Source: Hypomyces perniciosus (taxonomy: Eukaryota; Ascomycota; Sordariomycetes; Hypocreales; Hypocreaceae). From it: a stretch of 64,000 nucleotides of DNA. How positions within the stretch are numbered: position 1 is the first letter of the stretch; each line of letters starts with the position of its first letter. The stretch is taken from assembly GCA_008477525.1 (NCBI GenBank), contig SPDT01000002.1, forward strand, positions 1,054,001 through 1,118,000. The letters are read 5' to 3'. Position numbers and translations under genes: made by a program. Positions 33,692 to 46,117 of this stretch are shown piece by piece. The notes under the pieces were generated by a model, which was not told the DNA's origin, searched no databases, and was given only the letters and a program-made list of their open reading frames with translations.

Positions 33692-35014
33692 GAAGAACAC
33701 ACAATATGGCTGTCCAGTTATGTCCGCTAACCCCGTCACTATGCAGCGTGAACTTCACAACGTTATTCTTACAAATATATCACGCACCCTGAACCACCAT
33801 CAATTCGAGCCCCTACTAGCCGGACATAAGAAGAATACAACAGCTCCCGCCTTTCAAGACGGACTTAGAGTGGCCAATGCCGAGGTTTGGCGATTTCCAA
33901 TGTGTGATAGGACGCGGTACACTCTCCATGCTGCGCGGTACTATACCCCGTTCCCGCTAGATGTATGGGTTTACGAAATACGAGATGCGTTAAATAGTCT
34001 AGTATGATTCCAAAGTCAAGATGGCATGTGTCAAGTCCGTACGAAGAACTCTTGGAAGGCCCCCTCGCTCTTCACGCTCCCAACACCTCTCTCTCCTCGA
34101 CACACGTTCCGAATTTACCGAACCAGAAAATCACCAATAATAACACTTCAACCCTGTATGATAGGACCATTCGTTCCGCATGCTCATATACCGAACAAGA
34201 GCCGGTCCGGACTAAAGGACATAGTAGTAAGATTATTGATACGGTTCTTGTCGGCAGTGGCGCCGGCTAAGCGATACTCCATGTGGGTTTTCCATGAAGA
34301 AAATAAGGGGCCTTTCTGGTGTGGTGGGGAGAATGGCTGACTGACCTTTGCCATTTACGTCAACGGAAGCCTAACTTGTTTAAGGAAGAGCTATTGTCTA
34401 TCTATGCCAGATCCATTTACATAGGCCTATACGCAAGCAGAGTGTGGATGTGATGCTGATCTCGTTGGGGGCTATTAGAGAGCTGACGTCGTCACTGAGA
34501 GATCAAACAAGTGTGTTTAATCGCACCAAATACTATTCATATTCTATCAATTCATCATCGACACATCATGAATTAAAATCCCATATTAACCATCAACCTT
34601 CTCAAGAGCGGGATGAACGAAAGACAGGCAATCCCCCCAAGCTCCTGAACGAAAAACAGTCATGACAACAGCAGCCGTTAGATCGAAAGCCAAAAACGAG
34701 AAAGAAAAAAAAAGACTATCCGACATATGATAAATTTCGCCAACAGGTGTGAAGACAAAAATCCGTACAAGAAGTGGTATCCGACAAGGCACGTAACAAC
34801 TCCATATATGCCCAACCTTTTTATGCGTCACCGTCAAGTGGTGGTTTTTTTCTCTCTTCAACAGCAAATTCTTCCGAAAAGTCTCCAAGTGTTTTTTGGT
34901 GGGTTTGCTCATTCCTATCGTCCTCTTTGGTTGCAACATGTCGTTAATCCTGGGCTGTCAAAACGCTCCATTCGTGTTTCGTTAGATTTGGATATACCAA
35001 CTCCGTTTCCTCCA
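33692..35014. other. Intergenic, 1.3 kb
   Basis: No gene supported; includes the 3' region of the RD-repeat gene. Confidence 0.4.
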
Positions 35015-37633
35015 TCATTCCTCTTCTTCTTCAATCGGCGCCGGTGTTCGGCGCTCGACACGCCTCTTTGGTCGTCTATGCCGATTGCTGCTAATGTTGC
35101 TGGCCGAATCATCGGGCATAATGTCGTAATCATCCAACTCCCAGTCATTGTCGCTTCCACCCGGACCATCATCTCCACCTGCCCATGCCGGCCGTTCATA
35201 GCCGGGGTTCTGCGAGTTTCCAGAGCCAGGAGGGAGCACATCGATTTGTCGCCGGTTCTGGAGACTCTGCATGAGGCCAGCTCCACGCTGTCGCAAAGCT
35301 GTCCTGACCAACTCGGCCTGGTGGTGCAGCTTCTCAAATGCATCCTCCAAGGCCTCCATTCCTGTGTAAATCTCACGCTCAATCTCGCCGATAGCCGCCA
35401 TTTCCATCTCCTCGTCATTTGATACGGGTGGTCTGCTTCCAGCCATGCCAGATGATGCCAGGCTGATAAATGACGCCGGGGTAGGGCCTCGAGAATATGG
35501 CGAGTAGGGGGTGGCATTCCTGGATCCCATTGCTGAAGGGCCACGGAGTGGGGTTGCCCCTCTGGACTCTACACCTGGTACAAAGTCATCGTCTGCACCC
35601 GACCACAAGAATCCGTCGAATCGCCCAGAGGTAAGGATCTCCCATTCCGCATTGTTAATGTTGGAGAGGGTGACGAGCAAGTCATGGGTATGGGGATTCC
35701 TGATGAGGTATGTGGCACACTCGGCGTCCCGAGGAACTTGGGGAAGACGGTACAGTCGCTGCAGCGACAAACCGGTCTTCACGATGAAGTCATTCCGCGG
35801 TCGGAGCATGGGAGTCGGGGCTCGGGTAGCAGGTCGCAGTTCCCTCGATCCAGACAGCAGGGCGTTGAAGTACGGTCTGTCCCCAGCGTCGAGGTTGGTG
35901 AGGATGGCAAAGCACAGCGTCTCATCATCTACCTCCTGGGGTGGTGGGACTGGGGTTTCTCCCGTGTTACTGAGCCATTTGTCGACGGCAGACCTGACCT
36001 TCTTAGACTGTCGCAAATAATGCTCTCGGAACTCCTCGGCGATGTCGGGATCCAGCTGAACTGGCGATGCTGGTCTTCGTGGTGTCTCCCCAGAGACCTC
36101 AGCGGCCTTGGTACCGATCTCGGCAAGGTCAAATGGTGGCCATTGTGGGAGCTCGATACGGCCGCTAACCCATTCCAGAACATCCCCCCAGTTCAGGCCT
36201 TGGTGTGTCTCGTGGGACTTCTCGCATATTATGCACGAGCAGCCATGTGGAGGCAGATCTCTAGAGAAGACGTTCTCAAGTCGGTCGAGTAAGCGGCGGG
36301 CGACTGATCGGTAGCCCGTTGCCACGGCGATGGATCCTTGCTTGGAAAGGACGTTCGAGTATTGATCCAGGAGATTGAAGAAGGGGGAGAACAAGGTGTC
36401 AGCTCCAGTCAGTGGCGGGTTCAACGGGCGGGCGCCGTTCTGGAGTGGTAGCACGGACAGGAAGTGTCTGGGTGCCGTCTGCGGGAGGCCGCCGTGTTGC
36501 AAAAGGTAGTCAACCCTTGGGGCTTCATGGGTATCTAGGGCTGGCGGAGGTGGTGGTGGAATAGGCGGAGGTGGGTGCGTTGGTGGCTTCATTGCGGGGA
36601 TTTGGGATTCGTAGTCATCGACGGCGGTGGGAGACTGCGCTCGCCTTGGGTCGTCATAGAGATGGGCAGGGAATTGGTTCGTTTGAGTTGGTGTTTTGGG
36701 GGAGGAGTCCTGGGCGCTCGATGGTGATGAATCGACATTGAGCGTATCGAGCTTGCTCGACTTCTTCAAGCTTCGGGTAGATGCTGACCGCTTGGTGGTG
36801 GAGTGGCGAGATGCCGAGCTTGATGATCTAGATACAGATGTTCGGATTTTGTCATGGACCTTGTTGGTGGGCGACTGGACATAGGTTGCCTGGCTCGAGG
36901 AGGATCTGCGACTAAGTTTGGACCTGTCTTCGGCACGAGAGGCTGACCTTGATACCCCAGAAACCGTTGACCTGTTTACACGATCTTGATCCTCGGCGTG
37001 TCTTCTGTCGGCAGAAACGTCGGTTTCTGGTGGTGTCGGCGGACGCGAGGTTTTCTTGGATGACGATCGGTGAGGCGCTTCGTTAGACTTGGACCGCCCG
37101 CCTTCATCACCGCCAACGTCGGTCGGCTCTGGCGTCAGCGGGTCGGATCGCTTGACCTGAGATGATGAAACATCTTCGCGGCTGACAACAGACTCCTTGC
37201 TGTGCGCCTTGCTAAAGGACGGATACGGCAGCGAGATGCGGTCTCTCTCGAGCGACATTTTGGACATGGCATCAGCGCCCAGGTCGCTCATAGATGTAGC
37301 TGGCCGGTCTCTCGGGTCGTCTCTGTAACTGTCTCTGTCTCTGTCTCGGTCTCGGTCTCGGTCTCGGTCTCGATCCCTCTCTCGATCCCTCTCTCTGTCC
37401 CTATCCTTGTCTTTGCTGTCCCGCTTGCTGTCGGAATCCCTCTTCCGGTGTTTCTTCGTTGACGAGGCGAGAGAAAGCGTATCGCTGCCTTCGCCAACCC
37501 TAGAGCTGCGAGTGGATTTTGAGGAGCGGTGGGGACGGTCGCGGTCTGACTTCCGCTCGGATTTGGAGCGGCGCTGTTTGTCGCGATGCCGGTCGTCGAC
37601 GTCGACGTCGGCGTCACGTTCCTTGGTCGGCAT
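35015..37633 (-). CDS. Conserved fungal protein with N-terminal Arg-Asp repeats
   Basis: A single open frame of 872 residues. The first 110 residues are extremely basic/charged, with a run of alternating R-E/R-D dipeptides (about 78-101, encoded by a CGGTCT-like repeat at about 37320-37400) as in splicing and nuclear-speckle proteins. Residues 110-360 are Ser/Thr/Pro-rich and disordered with SRSSSS clusters; about 365-385 is a polyproline stretch. A folded core (about 400-720) includes HFLSVLPLQNGARPLNPPLT and the conserved P-H-G-C-S-C-I-I-C-E-K motif. The C-terminus has a helix (EALEDAFEKLHHQAELV) and ends in basic then polyglutamate residues. Homologues in ascomycetes carry diverse database names; I give no function. 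Nuclear location is likely from composition. Confidence 0.75.
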   Translation of the reverse strand: MPTKERDADVDVDDRHRDKQRRSKSERKSDRDRPHRSSKSTRSSRVGEGSDTLSLASSTKKHRKRDSDSKRDSKDKDRDRERDRERDRDRDRDRDRDRDRDSYRDDPRDRPATSMSDLGADAMSKMSLERDRISLPYPSFSKAHSKESVVSREDVSSSQVKRSDPLTPEPTDVGGDEGGRSKSNEAPHRSSSKKTSRPPTPPETDVSADRRHAEDQDRVNRSTVSGVSRSASRAEDRSKLSRRSSSSQATYVQSPTNKVHDKIRTSVSRSSSSASRHSTTKRSASTRSLKKSSKLDTLNVDSSPSSAQDSSPKTPTQTNQFPAHLYDDPRRAQSPTAVDDYESQIPAMKPPTHPPPPIPPPPPPALDTHEAPRVDYLLQHGGLPQTAPRHFLSVLPLQNGARPLNPPLTGADTLFSPFFNLLDQYSNVLSKQGSIAVATGYRSVARRLLDRLENVFSRDLPPHGCSCIICEKSHETHQGLNWGDVLEWVSGRIELPQWPPFDLAEIGTKAAEVSGETPRRPASPVQLDPDIAEEFREHYLRQSKKVRSAVDKWLSNTGETPVPPPQEVDDETLCFAILTNLDAGDRPYFNALLSGSRELRPATRAPTPMLRPRNDFIVKTGLSLQRLYRLPQVPRDAECATYLIRNPHTHDLLVTLSNINNAEWEILTSGRFDGFLWSGADDDFVPGVESRGATPLRGPSAMGSRNATPYSPYSRGPTPASFISLASSGMAGSRPPVSNDEEMEMAAIGEIEREIYTGMEALEDAFEKLHHQAELVRTALRQRGAGLMQSLQNRRQIDVLPPGSGNSQNPGYERPAWAGGDDGPGGSDNDWELDDYDIMPDDSASNISSNRHRRPKRRVERRTPAPIEEEEE

Positions 37634-39095
37634 TTTGAATCATCGGACACACGTTTGTTCACGTTATGTGGCGTGTGCAGAAGGCGGTGGTGGCAGGGGG
37701 GGATGGGGGTCGGATCGAGCGAAATGCTAGATTGGACTGTTGGAAAAAATGGATTCGCTGAGAGGAGGAGTCGAAGCGTCAAAATCGACAAGTGAGGGGA
37801 CGGTGAGCGAGAGGCGAATGGAGGATGGAGTTTCAGGCACCGATTGCCTGCTGGCACGAAGTTTTAGCAGCTGCTGTAGTGCGCCGATAAGTGATGAAGA
37901 TACAGCGCCCGTTGCTCCCAACGTATGGATCGGTTACCAGAGCGTGAACGAATCGTGAAGAGGAACGGATAGCTGCCTCCAAGCGTTTGGAAAATTACAC
38001 GTCATGGAAGAGAGGTTAGGTAGAGAGACGGAGAGAAAGGGACCAAAAAAAATTAAACGGTCGTCGGTCGTCTGCAATGCCACCACAATCATCAATAGCA
38101 TGTGTTCCCGAGAGACAAGCACGCAACCCGCTCCCAATCGTGGGCTGACAGACACACTGTGCCGCGGGCTGGTTGGCTGTCGCGGGTTGCTGGTGGGCTC
38201 TGGCCGGCCTGTAAGAACCCCCTACAGCGCCCTAGGGGTTCTGAAGGGTCCCCTGCGTGGGCCAACGATTGGTGGGCGCTGCAGCGCTATGGGTTCTGCA
38301 GCAAGTCCCCTGACGTGGCATCCATCGAGATGGGCGTCGTCACGCTGAGCAGTTGATCTCAACAAGCCACTGCTCGCTGTTCACTTCGTCACTGAATTCA
38401 TATTTACCCTCTGACGCTCCCCTATTCAGGGCAAACGATACAAATACAATAGACACCCCCAAAGACACAGTGTGTTGGTATCCTTTCGAAGGGCAAAAAG
38501 ATAGTGAGGGAGGTCTCCCTCGTAAAGGGACCAGATACACAGTGTGAAGCCAGTGGCGTGGCACGGTAACACCGCCTCAGATCTGCTTCTCCGCTTACGC
38601 TTTTATGGAGAATCGCCAAGTGAAGTGAACCTTGGGCTTGGAGACGGTGACGGATGCAGACAATGGAGTGTGATTGGCGAATATTTGCAGGGTCCCAGAA
38701 ATAATATTGAACCGAAGTTCTTACAGAGACTGCAATTCGTGCTTCTCAGGCGTGGAGAAAACAGACGGTAAACAGAATCCGGGATTATCTGCAGCTTTGT
38801 CGGGCATCCAAACGCAGGGCCCAGTTTTGCCGCTCCATCGTCCATATGGGATATAAAGACGGTGTGATACGAGTCTTTATAGATACAGGAAATCACCGGA
38901 GCGTCATGTCGTTTCGTTTCTCTAGTGTGTTGTGTTGTGTTGTCTATCTATCTCTACTTTTATGTAGTTGTAGACATGTCATCCATACCCTTCCCTATGT
39001 GTGTAAAATCACCAAACAAATCCCGATTTCCCAACTTCCGAAACGCCCTCTCTTTCTGATCATGATGCATCATCTCCACCTACAAAAAAAAACAT
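37634..39095. other. Intergenic, 1.5 kb
   Basis: No gene supported. Contains a 12-bp perfect palindrome GCGCTGCAGCGC at 38276-38287 and a nearby hairpin (AACCCCCTA...TAGGGGTT, about 38216-38241). The end is the 3' flank of the ATP sulfurylase gene. Confidence 0.4.
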
Positions 39096-41133
<2,038 letters not shown>

Positions 41134-41166
41134 TCAACCGAAGCAGACGAGTTCGGACACTCTCTG

Positions 41167-41172
41167 TTTATA
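41167..41172 (-). promoter_or_regulatory. Candidate TATA box of the ATP sulfurylase gene
   Basis: TATAAA on the minus strand, 88 bp upstream of the ATG. Confidence 0.4.
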
Positions 41173-42575
41173 CTAGTCTGCCGCACCAGCAGTCACGCAA
41201 TCGCTGCCAAGGAGAGCGTGGGCTTGGAGGAGGAGGAGGAAGAGGAATAACAGGCAGAGGAATCAGGACAAGGACGAAAAGGAGGGGTGGTGAGCAAAGG
41301 ACGGGGCATCTGTCGAATAAATATTTCGGGGAAAAGGGAAACAGAACAGAGTATAGCGTCCGGAGCAACGATCCATTCGTGTGCCTGATTTATAACGTTA
41401 ATTGCGCGTACTATGCGCTCGCACGTCAACACTGACAGCTCTACAATGCGTATCTATCCCATGTCTGCTTCCATCCTCAAGTCCGGCGGATCCACCAAAA
41501 AAGTCACAATGGCGGCGTTTGGCTCCAGATTTTGACGATGACGTGCTCGAACGCGATGGTCCGGTTCCCGCATGGCTTGCTCGAGAAGCCAATCAGCCGC
41601 CTCGAGGCGACTGAAGGCGCAAGGAAGAGAGAGGGAAAAAACGAGACCCTGGAGCAGCCTGAGCCCCTTCGTGGGTTAGTTGCGATTGCGAAATCTCGGG
41701 CCATCGGGGTTGGTGGAAGTCGCTGATTTTGGGAGGAGATGGAATGCCTGTTTGGGACAAGGCCAGATCCATAACGCCTCCAAGCCAAGGCCTCCTCGTC
41801 ATAATTAATGGCATCATAGGAGGAATAAGTTATTCTGTCTGGAATATCAGTAGTATTAAGTCTAAATACATAGAAAGAGGTACTCAGTATGGTGTTGTCT
41901 GTTGGTGAGCAGGTGACTTGTCTTGTTGCACGTGATTTGATGATTACTACTACAGGTACTGCTACATGTCCCGAGTCCCGAGTCCGCTGACGATGCAGAT
42001 CAACACATTCAACCATTCAACCCCATTGTCTTGTCAGCCATCTATCTATTAATCAGTGCATCAACAGGACTCCGGAGATGCTTCGTTCAACGGAGAAGCC
42101 ACCTACTACCAATGCTACTACCCTTACTAAGTGGCTCCGCGCGCTCTCGGGCCATCGCTCTCAGCTCACCTCCGACGTCCGACGATATCGCAATTTTTGA
42201 CTAGCCAGAGTCGATGCTGCTAACCTAGCCCACAAACCCACTGCGGCTCTCGGGATGACGTCTTGAACTAACCTGGAATCTTATGATACTATCTACGGAG
42301 TATAGAGTGATTGATACACTATCAGCCTAGTCTCCATTCTTCATGAGCGCAGTTTGGCCTATCAGGATGCATCCAGCCTCTACAGAGTAACGCACGAGAG
42401 ACATCAACACAACACCCGAGGGTCTACAAGTTGGCGGAAACATGACGTTTCTCAAAACACTTTTCCAATTAACTACTTAACTCAGTAACAAGGTCCATCC
42501 TCCAGCCTCATGACAAAAGGAATCCACCACCATCTGAGCTCGTTGCTCCGTCCCCGAGTAAGGTAGGTACTCAAT
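41173..42575. other. Intergenic
   Basis: No gene supported; upstream region of ATP sulfurylase and 3' flank of the ankyrin gene. TACGGAGTA at 42294-42302. Confidence 0.4.
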
Positions 42576-44183
42576 CTAATCATCATCCGAGTCCTTGTTA
42601 GGCTCAAAGCCCACAGCCGCTACAGTATCAGACTCCGGGCCTGGTTGTCCCTCTCTGCGGCCGAGTGCGTGATTCGTAATCCACAACATTATCTTCTCGG
42701 CTCTCTTCTGGCTCCTTTTCGATTCGTTGGGGAGCGCATTTATAGCATACATCCATGCTGGATGGCCCTGTCGACTTCGTTTATCTGGATTGACCCTGTT
42801 CGTCGCGAGAAGTTTGTCCACAACTTTGAAGTAACGGCGCCGGCAAGCCATCATCAAGGGCGTCTCCCCCACACAATCTACCTGGTCAGGGTCGACCCGG
42901 GGCGACTGAATCAAGGCCAAGGCATTCTTCACCAAGCCGCAGTTTATGGCGTTGGCTAATGGGGATCCAACAACAGGCTCTGTTTTGTTAGGGTCAACCC
43001 TCAAGTCTTGTGCCAAGAGCCTCAGCATCCTAGGACTGATGGGATGAATTGAGCACGCGGCGTGTATCATTGCTGTCCACCCGTAGTTGTCTACTTGGTC
43101 CAGTCGAACACGGGGATCTTGTAACAGTATCTTCAAGTTTTCCCATTCGCCCGAAATTATTGACTGCATGACTGCGGTTCGGCCAAGCTTATTCCGTCCA
43201 TTCGGGTCGATTCGAGGCTCCGACAGGAGGTACCTGAGAACTTCGGGCGCAGATTCACGCCGAGACTGTGCGGCATGCATCAATGGAGTGAGTTCGCAGT
43301 CATCCACTTTATCTGGATCGACATCTTTGTTGCTGAGAAGCATCTGCACCGTATTCAAGTGGCCCTGGGCTATTGCCTCAATAAGTGCTGTGGGCCGAGG
43401 ACCTTCATCGCTTTGAGCATTAGGATCGACTCTATCGTCGTCCATAAGCAACCGCACAATTTCACTGTGGCCATAAGTTGCGGCGAGTATCAGTGGTGGG
43501 GTTTTGTCCTGGAGCATTATGCACGCACGAATAGCGAGTTCGCCCAACTTCCTCGAAAGATCAATCGACAAGTTCTTTGCGACGGATTGTGTTGGGTCAA
43601 CCGCGTATTTTGTCAACAACACCCATACGAGGTGGATGTTGTCGTTGGCAACGGCTTGCCACAAGGCCGTGGGCGCAAAATCGGACCGGTCACTCGGAGA
43701 CGCGCCGTCAAGAAGGACCTCCACCATCTCATTCTGTCGGCAGTTTGCAGCTACACATACGCCTCTGAGTATATCAGACCACATGTCTATCTCGCCAGTC
43801 TTGACCTGTTTCATGGCGAGAATCTCCACCGCAACCCAGATCTTGTTGAACCTGCGGGCAGTTCTGAGCGCAAAGGACCACATGGTGCGTGGTGCATAAT
43901 GTTCAATGTTGGGTAGGCTCAGAATTGCTCTGGCCACTTTGACTTTTCCGTACTGAGCGGCCCACACCAAGGCACTCCCCCCTTGGTGACGGACATTGTT
44001 ACGGTACAGCAAGTGGATAAACAGCGCGTAATACCGCTTATTGGTGAGACAGAGGTTCAAGATGTCCCTGCTTTTGTGGAGATAATTAACCACAAGGAAT
44101 TGGCTAACATCAGGGGTCGTGAAGAGCTTCAGTACGCGGTCGCTGGAGTTGCTTGGGAGAGTGTCGAGTGCGTAGGATGCCAT
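42576..44183 (-). CDS. Ankyrin-repeat protein with F-box-like N-terminus
   Basis: An intronless protein of 535 residues. Residues about 27-60 (FLVVNYLHKSRDILNLCLTN and following) resemble a divergent F-box helix set. From about 68 come nine or so ankyrin repeats, among them GGSALVWAAQYGKVKVARAI, TPPLILAATYGHSEIVRLLM and GETPLMMACRRRYFKVVDKL. Many repeats end with a D-x-R-V-D-P-(N/D) linker, characteristic of fungal multi-ankyrin proteins with a 'RVDPN' phase. The C-terminus is polar and acidic. F-box/ankyrin proteins are thought to recruit targets to SCF ubiquitin ligases; here this is inference only, as the F-box match is weak. No enzyme motif. The start ATG is the first in the frame. Such families are large and fast-evolving in hypocrealean fungi. 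Confidence 0.85.
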   Translation of the reverse strand: MASYALDTLPSNSSDRVLKLFTTPDVSQFLVVNYLHKSRDILNLCLTNKRYYALFIHLLYRNNVRHQGGSALVWAAQYGKVKVARAILSLPNIEHYAPRTMWSFALRTARRFNKIWVAVEILAMKQVKTGEIDMWSDILRGVCVAANCRQNEMVEVLLDGASPSDRSDFAPTALWQAVANDNIHLVWVLLTKYAVDPTQSVAKNLSIDLSRKLGELAIRACIMLQDKTPPLILAATYGHSEIVRLLMDDDRVDPNAQSDEGPRPTALIEAIAQGHLNTVQMLLSNKDVDPDKVDDCELTPLMHAAQSRRESAPEVLRYLLSEPRIDPNGRNKLGRTAVMQSIISGEWENLKILLQDPRVRLDQVDNYGWTAMIHAACSIHPISPRMLRLLAQDLRVDPNKTEPVVGSPLANAINCGLVKNALALIQSPRVDPDQVDCVGETPLMMACRRRYFKVVDKLLATNRVNPDKRSRQGHPAWMYAINALPNESKRSQKRAEKIMLWITNHALGRREGQPGPESDTVAAVGFEPNKDSDDD

Positions 44184-44953
44184 TTTGAGTGACTTGGCGA
44201 ATCAGACAAGAAATATCTTGGATGGGAATCTCTGAATCGAGAGGTAATCTTGGGTACTGGTACAATGCAATGTTGGATCTCTTGAGCATGTGATATCAAG
44301 ACTTCGATCCTCTGAAGTGCCGGAAGGAGAAGGGTTGATATAGAGAAGCCTTCTCCGTAGAACTGCTCGACGAGGAATACCAGACTGAGCTCGAGCGAAC
44401 AACGCAGGTCTCAGTCGATCAACTCCAATGCGGCTGGATCAGACCAGAATGCAGGGGCGGAAGACGGGGCTTTCTCGCCGCCGTTATCATCGTGCTTATT
44501 GTTCTTGGTGTCATATCTTCCTGTATGTCTCTCTGTCAAGAACGACTTGGCCCCACCCCAGAAGAGCCAGATCCCAGAGACACAACAGAGACATACAGAG
44601 TGATTGGGTCAAGCCTCACAAACCTTGTTTATGCAGACGCCTGATTCACCTCACCGATTGGACGGGGATTTCGATTTGAGCATGTTTGATTGCCAAGGAA
44701 GCATACAGGTGTTTGGGAAGATCGATGGTCAGGCATGCTATTGACCACAGAAACAGGGAAGGCCAGGGTAAACGGCTCTGTCTCATCCGTACAAAGCAAT
44801 ACCCCACAGATGGTTTCCGGACAGTATGTACTCCATACATTAAGCACACTTGTGAGGTTTCCACATGGGTTGATTGAACTTGGATATCTTCCGGCTTCAA
44901 TTCCGAACCTCATCAGCATCTTTACGACTCGGCCGAAACAACGAATCAGCGAA
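44184..44953. other. Intergenic, between ankyrin gene and tRNA-Asn
   Basis: Promoter side of the ankyrin gene; nothing else seen. Confidence 0.4.
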
Positions 44954-45027
44954 TCCTCTGTGGCGCAATTGGCTAGCGCGTCTGACTGTTAATCAGGAGG
45001 TTGGAAGTTCGAGCCTTCCCGGAGGAG
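44954..45027 (+). tRNA. tRNA-Asn (GTT)
   Basis: 74 bases, no intron. Acceptor TCCTCTG pairs with CGGAGGA (one G-T), D-arm GCGC...GCGC, anticodon stem TCTGA/TCAGG around the loop CTGTTAA with anticodon GTT, T-arm GGAAG-TTCGAGC-CTTCC. Discriminator G. Decodes AAC and AAU. Confidence 0.95.
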
Positions 45028-45770
45028 ATCCGATCTGATCTGTCATTTTTGCATGCATGCGTTATTTTTTCGTGTTTTGGCCCGTGTTTGGGGGCCGTCA
45101 TCTTTGTCTTATATGGGGCCGTCATAGCATCACTTCGCCCCACCTATGCGGCTCTGGACAGAAGAAGCAATGACAAGGGGAGATTTACTCCTACATTTTT
45201 GTACTCCGCACGAAGTACTTGTCACCCCTTCAGATGCATGAATACGTAGATCACGCTATGCAAGGAAGAAGGGTGGTGTCATTATCATATGTAGTTCTAA
45301 ATATAAGTCCGAAATACTTCGTCGGGGTGGATAAGGAAGAAGGCTGCCGAGACTGATGCCGCAGGATAATATTGGTTCACTGCATATAACCATTTATCAG
45401 TTTTCATGCAGCTCTTTTGCAAAAAGCAAGAAGCCATGGGGGGCACACTCAAGTAGGTAAGTGTTTATGCAGATACTACTACGGAGTATAGGGTGGAATT
45501 TGCCTGGACAGGGGTGTTTTAGCAAACCGGATTGATTCAAGTGCATTCAGAATGCACTTTAACATGCATCATGCAAGTCCTTATACAGGTTTTTTGCCAG
45601 GCGAGTGCATACGAAGGGCAGCCTACCACCTTGTCATATTTCCTCCACTACCTTATGGAGCAGACATCTATCTACTGCTTCGTACTCCACACACACACTT
45701 TGGCAGGAGATGAGACTCACGGCGTAAGTGTTGCTGTTGGCCGTGCTGGACAGTACTGACAGGGTAGATC

Positions 45771-45865
45771 CATGTACAGAGTAAAACACATGTACAGAGT
45801 CAAACACATGTACAGAGTCAAACACATGCAGAGTAAAACACATGTACTTCGTACAGAGTAAAACA
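45771..45865. repeat. Tandem 18-bp repeat (CATGTACAGAGTMAAACA)
   Basis: Three perfect-length units at 45771, 45789 and 45807 that differ by one base, a shortened one at 45825, and a last one at 45841 in which TACTTCG is inserted, creating TACTTCGTA. Confidence 0.9.
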
Positions 45866-46061
45866 AAAACGGGGAATTCCGGATGCCAATATGCACCTGT
45901 GCTTGAGCTGTCGGCATCTCTGCATGTTGGTCTGGTCTCTCGAGAGTCTAGACAGCGGCTTCGGTGCCGAATGACCAGCAGCTACCCGAGTGGGTCCCCG
46001 GAGCCGACCTCTGCGCGTGCTTCCGGGACGCGAATCCGAGACATTGATGAGAGCCTTCTCA

Positions 46062-46117
46062 AGATAAGAGTCAAGAGTCAAGATAAGAGTCAAGAGTCAA
46101 GAGTCAAGAGTCAAGAG
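46062..46117. repeat. AAGAGTC heptamer minisatellite
   Basis: About seven tandem copies of AAGAGTC, twice interrupted by AAGAT. Confidence 0.9.

Noticed and set aside
46062..46117. Possible CRISPR-like array
   Set aside because: Direct heptamers without spacers; simple minisatellite.
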